Shown here one piece after another: positions 56,766-64,000 of a stretch of 64,000 bases of DNA; the stretch's first letter is position 1; each line of letters opens with the position of its first letter. Origin of the DNA: Owenia fusiformis (taxonomy: Eukaryota; Annelida; Polychaeta; Sabellida; Oweniidae); contig CAIIXF020000011.1 of assembly GCA_903813345.2 (NCBI GenBank), positions 34,650,166-34,714,165 of the forward strand, given 5' to 3'. Made by a program: the position numbers and the translations under genes. The notes beneath the pieces were generated by a model. That model did not search any database. It had not been told where the DNA came from and was given only the letters and a program-made list of their open reading frames with translations.

Positions 56766-57570
56766 TACCCTACTATCACACCAAACTAGTTCTCACTACA
56801 TTCTCGAAAACGGGCTTCAACTGTGTATGAACGGACTGGACCTACTAAGAACCGTTTGGGATCTATTTACAAACTTCATCGAACGTACTCGAACGGGTAG
56901 GTCCTTTAGAACTTAGACAATGCTCAAAATGTTCTTGTGGTCGTCACGTTCTACAATTAGAACGAGTGAAAACGTACTAACGACGAGCTGGACGTACTAC
57001 GAACGGAACTGTCGTACTTCACTCCTACTAGGGACGTTTTAACAACGAGTTGAACTGTCTGAGGACGTGTTTAGAACGAGGTAGAACTTATTGCAAACGG
57101 GTTTAAACTGATTAAGAACGTATTTAACACTGCTTATGAACGAGTTAGCAAAAATATAGCTATCACACCAAACAAGTTGCCACTGCGTTCTCCAAAACTG
57201 GTTTTAAACTGTGTGCGAACGGAATGAACGTAGCTGCAACTTTCTAAGGTCTATTTACGAACTTTATGAACATTCTCAGACGGGAATGTGATTTTAGAAT
57301 TTTGAATCGATTCAAAATTCGATGGCGACCATGCCGTTCTGTAATCAGGTCATGTTGACCTTCTAGACTAAGGGCTACGGCGTTGCACACCGACGTGGTG
57401 CGACCTGAACGAACTGCGAACGAGATGGACGTATTGAAAACTGTTTAAGAATGAAGAAGCTAATTATTTCAGACATATTTCCCGACCACAGCCAGATTGA
57501 GCCCGTTTTACGACTTTTTCGTAGGACTGGCAAGAACGGGTAAGAACTAGTTTGGTGTGATAGGGGGGTA
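56766..57570. mobile_element. 805-bp MITE rich in GAACG words
   Basis: The inverted ends share CTATCACACCAAACTAGTTC. The end sequence recurs inside at about 57162 ('ctatcacaccaaacaagttg'), so the element contains an older nested or duplicated copy. The body is full of GAACG/ACGAAC words and has higher GC than its surroundings. No transposase. Confidence 0.8.
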
Positions 57571-58357
57571 AGATCAAAATAAATTGGCAAGTTAGTCAGT
57601 CATCAATATTTTATTATGGATTCATAGGAAAGTGATTAAGATGTCAAAATCTAACACATTGAATTCCTCCATACAATAGTGGTTCAGTCCAAGGAGGCAT
57701 GTTGCATGTTTATATTTTTCTCAGCTTTTATCATATTCTCTGTATTTTATTCCAAAATAGAACGTCAACCTCATAATTTTTTTTTTTATTATTTAAATCA
57801 TCCAAAACTCAGCGCTTGCTTAAAAACATGATGGGCATACATGTTTGGGCATTTAACATAATTGCTTAATATATATTAGTTAAAGATTCATTACATTTCA
57901 ATTTAAAAAGCTTTCAAACACATTTCTGATCTTCAAAATTTTAGTTATTCATATGTAGAGTACCCTCAGCTAGATTTGTCAGTACAAAAATTGGCCTTGA
58001 GACCTAGAAATAATATGTCAAAGAAAACTACTCTTACTTAGGAACATGTGTATTTTATTAAGCTTCTACCCACACAATGTTTTGGTTTTATAGGAGATAT
58101 GCATTTCATGTGGTCTATCAAAATTGATTATGATTTAATGTGAACATTTTGAGATAACCCTGAGTGGTGCGCAATTGGATCAATTGCTTGACTTATGGAC
58201 CAACAGACTGACACTTAGTCACATAGGCTAATTGTATGTGCTAAAAAGGACGTTTTGGCCTACATCCAATTTAAATCAGTTAGCTGTAATTATTAAAATT
58301 GTTATATTGACCAGAATTGAGATTCTTGGAAGAACATTGTAGCTTATGAAATAATTA

Positions 58358-59399
58358 CTACTCATATCGTTCCTTTAAATCTTTAAATGGTTCCATCAAT
58401 TCCTCATATATGTCATCCTCATATGTCATGAATGATTTCAAGTTTTCTGGTAGTTTATTTTTGTCAATTAAATCCTCAATAGCGGCCGTATAGCTATGAC
58501 CTGGTTTTCTGATTTCAGAAAATATACATTGTCTGGCATATTTCTGTAAACTTGGTAACTTTTTTGCTTCCATAATTGAAAATAATGATTCTCTATCCAC
58601 TTTCTGTCCTCTGTCCTTTGTTAGATCCTCTAACAAAGTCCTGATATGTTCCTGATCTGAGTAATTGCCGATAGCATGAAATGCCAGCAGTATAATAAAG
58701 CAAATGTCATTATGGTGTTCAGCAGCAATGTCAAATGCAGAAATGTCAATATCTGCACCATGGTCAATGAGATTGTACATACTTTCCTCACAGTTGCTGG
58801 ACTCTGCGGTGCGAAGTAATGGTGTGAAACCTTCCTCATCTTCTTCATTCACATCCGCACCATGTTTGATCAGAACACCAATACACTCGTGTCCATGTAA
58901 TCTTGCCGCATGCATAAGGGCTGTCCATCCTTCATTATCTTTCACATCGGTCGAAGCACCATGCTTAAGCAATTCACATACAGGATCTTTACAGCCATTC
59001 CCTGCAGCAATCATAAGGGCAGTTAGACCTTTATGGTCAACATCATTTATGTCAGTGATTTTGTCAATAGTCATACGGATGTATCCAACATTATCTTCAT
59101 AAGCAGCATGCATTATAGCAGTACGACCATCATTATCTTCTATAGTGATATCTGCGCCTTTATCCAGTAATAACGCAGCTATTTCAGTACGGCCTTTCGG
59201 ATCTAGCATCATACAATTCATCAAAGCTGTCATTCCTCGGTAACCAATGGCATTGACATCTGCTCCATGTTCTACCAATATAGGCGCACAGTTCACACTA
59301 TTATACCTGGCAGCTTCCATAAGTGCTGTAGAACCAGTTATTGGTGAAGTTGTGTTTGGGTCAGCACCAGCAGTCAATGCTTCATTCATTAATTCTACA
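58358..59399 (-). CDS. Ankyrin-repeat/SOCS-box (ASB-like) protein, main coding block
   Basis: 343 codons from MNEALTAGADPN to the stop. About seven ankyrin repeats are visible by their GxTALMxAA and HGADVN motifs (GSTALMEAARYN, GMTALMNCM, GRTAIMHAAYED, GLTALMIAAGNG, GWTALMHAARLH, GFTPLLRTAE). The C-terminal stretch LPSLQKYARQCIFSEI, then KLPENLKSFMTYED, matches a SOCS box (elongin-binding BC box and Cullin box). It would act as a substrate adaptor of a cullin E3 ligase in the cytoplasm. In this assembly the first 25 codons are 3.6 kb away, beyond a retrotransposon insertion, so this allele is probably broken. It converges tail to tail with the receptor gene. Confidence 0.85.
59388..59399. repeat. 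Target-site duplication, left copy
   Basis: ATTAATTCTACA here and at 63034-63045 are identical 12-mers that bracket the retrotransposon, the mark of its insertion into the ASB-like coding sequence. Confidence 0.9.
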
Positions 59400-59401
59400 A
59401 T

Positions 59402-62400
59402 GGAATTGACATTATTGGACTTTGTGAAGTTGGAAACTTAACCCAAGAGGTAATTAATTCTGAGTATTCTATTGATGGTCATTCTCATGTATACTTAAAC
59501 AAGAATCGAGGACTTCTGATATATGTTAAAGATGACATACCTTTTAAAGTAAGATATGACCTCATGAATGATCAGGGTGATTCCTTATGGATTGAGTTAA
59601 CCATTAACTATAAATCTTACCTTTATGCAATATATTATAGATCACCTTCTCAGTCTCAAAATGATGCAAATGATTTTTGTAATCGGTTTACAGCTTCATG
59701 TAATCTGGCACTTGATAATAACCCTGAATCAATTTTTATCAATGGAGATTTCAATGCGAGATGTAAAGAATGGTGGGCCTTGGATAATGAAAACACTACA
59801 GGAAAATTTTTATTTGAATGTATCGAGGAACTTGGACTTGTGCAACTCATTGATGAACCGACTCGTATAACAAACATCAGCAGATCATGTATAGATTTAC
59901 TCATCTCAAATAACCCTGACATCATTACAAATACTTATGTCTCTCCTCCAATTGGCAACACAGACCATTGTTCAATAAACACCGAGTGCTTTCTTGGTAA
60001 TCAAAAAAATCGCCCGTATTCAAGGAAAATATGGAAATATGATGAGGCAGACATTAACTTAGTTAACAATGCAATCCGTGCGGCAAATTTTGATCATTTA
60101 ATAGACACTACCAACAACTTTGATTACCTTATCAAAATATTTTCTGGAAGTCTACTTGCAATTTTCACAGACCTCATTCCAAACTCAGAAATTGTTGTAA
60201 AATCAACTAACAAGTCATGGTTCACAAGTGACATTAAAACATTAATTAATAAAAGAAATAAATTGCATTATAAGTATAGAAAAACTCATAATGACATGTA
60301 CCTTCAAAAATATACAGATCAATGTAAACTGGTAAATGAGGCTATAAGTGAGGCAAAAGAGGCAATGGAATCAAGATTGTACCAAAAATTAACAACTCAT
60401 AGATATGGAAGTAAGGGGTACTGGTCAATTATTAGTAGGCTCCTAGGCAAATCAAAAAATAGTAAAATACCCCTCCTCAACGATGCCAATGGTAATAATT
60501 ACACTGATAGTTGCGACAAAGCAAATTTATTGTTATCACATTTTATTGACAAATACCATAATAATTATAATCATGGAAATGAACCATTTATTCCAAGAAC
60601 CGATATAACATTTGACCTGCTCTCTACCAATGACAGAGAAGTCTATAACATTCTACTCGGCTTAAATATTAATAAAGCCACTGGCCCTGACATGTTGAGT
60701 AATAGAATGCTAAAAATGGCAGCACCATCACTTTCACCTATTTTATCAAAACTGCTTAACAAAATGTTTACTTTGAATCAATATCCTCAACTATGGAAGG
60801 TCGGTCATATTGTAGCTATTCATAAAAACAAAGATAAAACAGATGTGAAAAATTATCGCCCAATAACACTCCTGTCTTGTATTTCTAAAGTCGCCGAGCG
60901 CATTATTTTTAAAAGACTCTTTGATCATCTCATTTCGCACAATTTATTTTACAATCTTCAAAGTGGTTTCCTGCCAGGACATAACACACAGGCACAACTT
61001 CTAAGTATTATTGACCACATAACAAATGAAATTGAAAATGGGGCTAATGTAAGAGGGATATATCTTGATATTTCGGCTGCATTTGATTCAATGCCCCATG
61101 GGCTACTATTAGGAAAATTGAAAATGTTTGGTTTTGGTCCGAATATCCTGGAATTGATGAAATCATATTTACTACACAGACAAGTGAAGGTGGTATTAGA
61201 TGGTCATGAGTCAAACTTATCTGAAAAGGGTTATATCAATTCCGGAGTTCCTCAAGGCTCGATCCTGGGGCCCCTCTTATTTTTGATCTATATCAATGAT
61301 TTACCTGACAATTTGAATTCAAAATGTTTCATCTACGCAGATGATACCTCAATTTACCAGTCATTCACAGCTGAAACAGCAACTGAAATGAACAATGCCC
61401 TACAGGAGGATCTCAACCATATTTTTCAATGGTCTGAAGTATGGAAATTAAATTTTAAAGCTTCTAAAAGCAAAGATTTGACCTTTTCCAATCCAAAGAA
61501 ACGTGAAATTTTGACCATAGATCTTTCTCTCGGAAACGACATTATACCAAGAGTAAACAGCCATAAGCACTTAGGCTTAATCCTAGACAGAAATCTCACT
61601 TTTGACCTTCACATAACTGAACTTGGTGCAAGAATAGACAAACTTTTAAATCCACTGAAAGCGCTCTGTCAGAAAATAAATGGAAAACATCTCGAAACAA
61701 TCTTTAAATCTTTTATCCTGCCACTTTTTGACTATGGTGATATTTTATATGGGTGTGCAAACACAACAAAATTACAGTTATTAGATCGACTTTACTATAA
61801 AGCCGCTTGCATTTGTTCAGGTACTCTACATGGGACTTCGACAATTAAAGTGTTGAATAATTTAAATTGGCCAACATTAACAAAGAGGCGTCAATATCAC
61901 AGAAGCATTTTCATGTATAGGGCACATAACAATATGCAGCCCTCTTATGTTCTTAACATATTTGAGCCTCTCAAAAGAAACCATGCTTATGGTCTAAGAA
62001 ATCAACTGAGCTACACAATTCCTAATAAATCCTCATTTTCTAATAGATCTTGCATATCAAAAACACTGACTGAATGGAATAAGCTTTCACCTGAAATAAG
62101 AAATTTACCTACCCTTAGTATATTCAAATCCAGACTTAAAATAGATCTATTCAATGACGATGTTACAAATTCATCAGATCTCTCCGTTTCAAGAAAACAA
62201 GAAATAATTTTCAATAGAGTGCGCTGTGATCTCATTTTTAAGGCTCACCTTTACGCTCACAATTTCACTAATATAAACTCCCCCATTTGCCAGTGTGGAA
62301 TGGATGGTGAAACAACCAATCACGTAATTTTTCACTGTAATCTAAGATCAACATTTTGGACAGAATTTGAAAATGAATTAAAAAATATGAACATAGAATA

Positions 62401-62407
62401 TTCTTAG
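59402..62407 (+). CDS. Endonuclease-reverse transcriptase of the retrotransposon (5'-truncated)
   Basis: The apurinic-type endonuclease part has AIYYRSPSQS, FINGDFNARCKEWW and GNTDHCSI. The reverse transcriptase has the KNYRPITLLSC, GVPQGSILGPLLFLIYINDL and CFIYADDTSIYQS blocks with the YADD catalytic site. Near the end lies a Cys-His cluster, CQCGMDGETTNHVIFHC. The frame is open for about 1000 codons. It stops at 62407 only because of an inserted palindrome; the natural end continues after 62726 (see next entry). The endonuclease is missing its N-terminus, so the copy is not autonomous. Confidence 0.92.
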   Translation, partial: GIDIIGLCEVGNLTQEVINSEYSIDGHSHVYLNKNRGLLIYVKDDIPFKVRYDLMNDQGDSLWIELTINYKSYLYAIYYRSPSQSQNDANDFCNRFTASCNLALDNNPESIFINGDFNARCKEWWALDNENTTGKFLFECIEELGLVQLIDEPTRITNISRSCIDLLISNNPDIITNTYVSPPIGNTDHCSINTECFLGNQKNRPYSRKIWKYDEADINLVNNAIRAANFDHLIDTTNNFDYLIKIFSGSLLAIFTDLIPNSEIVVKSTNKSWFTSDIKTLINKRNKLHYKYRKTHNDMYLQKYTDQCKLVNEAISEAKEAMESRLYQKLTTHRYGSKGYWSIISRLLGKSKNSKIPLLNDANGNNYTDSCDKANLLLSHFIDKYHNNYNHGNEPFIPRTDITFDLLSTNDREVYNILLGLNINKATGPDMLSNRMLKMAAPSLSPILSKLLNKMFTLNQYPQLWKVGHIVAIHKNKDKTDVKNYRPITLLSCISKVAERIIFKRLFDHLISHNLFYNLQSGFLPGHNTQAQLLSIIDHITNEIENGANVRGIYLDISAAFDSMPHGLLLGKLKMFGFGPNILELMKSYLLHRQVKVVLDGHESNLSEKGYINSGVPQGSILGPLLFLIYINDLPDNLNSKCFIYADDTSIYQSFTAETATEMNNALQEDLNHIFQWSEVWKLNFKASKSKDLTFSNPKKREILTIDLSLGNDIIPRVNSHKHLGLILDRNLTFDLHITELGARIDKLLNPLKALCQKINGKHLETIFKSFILPLFDYGDILYGCANTTKLQLLDRLYYKAACICSGTLHGTSTIKVLNNLNWPTLTKRRQYHRSIFMYRAHNNMQPSYVLNIFEPLKRNHAYGLRNQLSYTIPNKSSFSNRSCISKTLTEWNKLSPEIRNLPTLSIFKSRLKIDLFNDDVTNSSDLSVSRKQEIIFNRVRCDLIFKAHLYAHNFTNINSPICQCGMDGETTNHVIFHCNLRSTFWTEFENELKNMNIEYS

Positions 62408-62410
62408 AGG

Positions 62411-62725
62411 TTATGTCACTATGACGTGAAATATGCCTGAGTTCTCCCAATATAGGCCGACCTTGGGAGGTTCTATATTTGGGCAAGAACGAAGGCATAT
62501 TTCACGTCATAGTGACATAACTGATGTATTACATGCCTTTGTTCCCATGGTTTACTTTGTATCAATGACGTGACGTCATGATATTATCATGGTTATTAAA
62601 GAAATCTAATATCAAAACGAGGTAAGCGGGCTATATCGGGGTAATCGGGCAATATCGGTGGATATAGCTCGCTAACTTTCCCATTGACTTCCATACAAAT
62701 GCTTCGCTAGGTATGTAATACTACT
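62411..62725. mobile_element. Palindromic insertion(s) within the reverse transcriptase frame
   Basis: A 113-bp hairpin has arms GTTATGTCACTATGACGTGA and its inverse (about 62411-62523). A second stretch follows with 'gtattacatgcct' and its inverse 'aggtatgtaata' (about 62525-62725). Exact borders and target duplication are unclear, so there may be two nested MITEs. Confidence 0.65.
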
Positions 62726-62851
62726 AAATATAGATCACAACGAGACAAACTCTCCCTTATCCTCAATGGCGATAAAAGGCTACCTAAGGCTGTAAACTTA
62801 AGTATCCTCAAATGTAGTGCCATCTTTTTTGAACGATGTAAAAATGTCTAG
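62726..62851 (+). pseudogene. Detached C-terminal end of the reverse transcriptase frame
   Basis: In the frame of SQRDKLSLILNGDKRLPKAV and then NLSILKCSAIFFERCKNV the sequence runs to TAG at 62849-62851. It reads as the natural end of such elements' proteins and is followed by a 3' UTR and the A-rich tail. The palindromic insertion separates it from the main frame. Confidence 0.7.
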
Positions 62852-63035
62852 GTCACCCCCACCACTGTAACCCTCCACAAATACAACCCCTATTTTAATA
62901 ATTGATTGAATACTGTTAATTGATTTTCATCATATAACGTGGCTGATAATGCTGATGCCCAGCCACAAGCACATGTGCATTTGTTTACTGTATTCTTTGT
63001 ATAAATATATAAATAAATAAAAAAAAATAAAAAAT

Positions 63036-63110
63036 TAATTCTACATCATCAAATATTGCAGCATCAAGTAAATTAACATTAACGTCTTCATTTTCTTGGT
63101 TCTCTGCCAT
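63036..63110 (-). CDS. Separated N-terminal 25 codons of the ASB-like gene
   Basis: ATG followed by 24 codons (MAENQENEDVNVNLLDAAIF, then DDVEL) runs up to the 12-bp target duplication. Removing the insertion and one copy of the duplication joins this in frame to MNEALTAG at 59389, giving 368 residues whose first part reads as the start of an ankyrin domain. A CTAACAG acceptor lies just upstream of the ATG, so a 5'-UTR intron is possible. Confidence 0.85.
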
Positions 63111-64000
63111 TATTCTCTGTTAGATTATAGTCATAGATATGTGCTTATTTCTCATAATTGCCAAGCACAAACAAAGTATCAGGAAGTACTATAGATTCCA
63201 TTTAAAAGTACATCCTGACCTGAGCCTCATTTTGAAATCATAAAGGCCAAAGCCTCGTTTTGAATATAATTTATGTTCATGATATGAATGGGATTTAAAC
63301 TGCAGCACATGGCCTATGTACAGTTGTATTTGTACATTAAGATATATTACATGCATTAACTTTTATGTGGATTTAGTATTGATGAATGCTAGTAAATCAA
63401 AATAAGTTGATGTAAATTCACAAATGGTTGCTAAATGTAGTATATTATTAGAATTGTAGCTTGATTGGGTACTCTTAAAGGGTGACGCATATCGCATATC
63501 ATTTAGCAAATCGAACGCTCGTTTCTGGTGTTGCTCACCATTTAGTATAAAAGGCTCAATCCCAGAATAATACTCAAGGGTTCAAAGGCTCGAGGTCGTT
63601 GTGTCAACACCTCTAACTTTTATATAACATTGGTACAGTATAGATCGTCACACATTTATAAAAGGGAGATTTTCATTTTATACGGGAAGCTTATCGGAAC
63701 CCTTTAAAGCATATTGTTCATTTGCTTTTTCCTTGCCATTCAATCTATCTGTATGCAGGCATGCTATAGGCGTAGCCAGGGGTGTGATCACACCCTACCC
63801 CCCTCATAACCAAGCAAAATAAATCATGATAAAGAGGAAGAAAAGAGCTTTAAAATGCTTTTTATTTAAAGCTTCTAGCTCAATTTTGAGAGAAGTTGCA
63901 TTAATTTTTGTAAAATCCAAAATAAATCATATTTTTGGGCTTGTTTATGCCACAATCCCACCCCACCCCCCCCCCCCCCACCCAAAAAAAAGAGAACCGA
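63111..64000. other. Upstream flank of the ASB-like gene, no gene seen
   Basis: It would contain the ASB-like promoter. No exon is supported on either strand. A poly-C tract at about 63960-63980 resembles those at 9121 and 42003. Confidence 0.4.

Larger units (their letters stand above)
59400..63033 (+). mobile_element. 5'-truncated non-LTR retrotransposon (CR1/Jockey-like) inserted in the ASB-like gene
   Basis: 3634 bp between perfect 12-bp duplications. The left end begins inside the endonuclease domain (GIDIIGLCE), the usual 5' truncation. The right end is an A-rich (ATAAATA)n tail. The reading frame is open from 59402 to 62407. Clade assignment is tentative. Confidence 0.9.

Overview
This is AT-rich animal DNA. 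Genes are split by many GT-AG introns, and the introns hold decayed and intact transposable elements, so it is not bacterial, viral or plant. The gene families present (adhesion GPCR with cadherin repeats, insulin-like peptide, VWA/C-type lectin, carotenoid oxygenase, ankyrin/SOCS-box) and the repeat style (palindromic MITEs, AGGTCA-rich intronic repeats) suggest a marine invertebrate, perhaps a mollusc. The taxon is a guess.

The backbone is one very large adhesion GPCR gene on the + strand. I could chain 39 exons from 98 to 56560. Every splice phase agrees, and the joined frame is 2350 codons plus a stop, with the 5' end beyond the window. Domain order is seven cadherin repeats, FN3, EGF, three cadherin repeats, SEA-like, two Ig, hormone-receptor domain, GAIN with an intact GPS (H-L-T), seven transmembrane helices and a long cytoplasmic tail.

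Three unrelated genes lie antisense inside its introns, each starting with a signal peptide. (1) A two-exon insulin-family peptide at 6336-5511 has B-chain spacing C-x11-C, A-chain spacing CC-x3-C-x8-C and the family's conserved phase-1 intron between them; this is the least expected find. (2) A nine-exon VWA/EGF/C-type lectin protein at 25937-12423 has a 27-bp coding minisatellite inside the lectin domain. (3) A two-exon carotenoid oxygenase at 53253-51212 has all four iron-binding histidines and a TATA box.

The introns of the lectin gene hold a nest of mobile elements: a decayed mariner (13903-14855), a pogo/Tigger element (15829-17530), and an apparently complete 5.18-kb DNA transposon (18721-23900) whose DDE-like transposase ends in a spliced PHD finger and whose ends carry arrays of a GTGCGTGACG motif. 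A recurrent oddity is tandem duplication of intron 3' end plus exon 5' end, seen at three receptor exons and, amplified into an array, at the first lectin exon.

Downstream and convergent lies an ankyrin/SOCS-box (ASB-like) gene on the - strand. Its coding sequence is cut after codon 25 by a 5'-truncated non-LTR retrotransposon (59400-63033) flanked by a perfect 12-bp target duplication. That retrotransposon is itself split by palindromic insertions. The remaining intronic sequence is mostly simple repeats, MITEs and dispersed repeat families, as listed.
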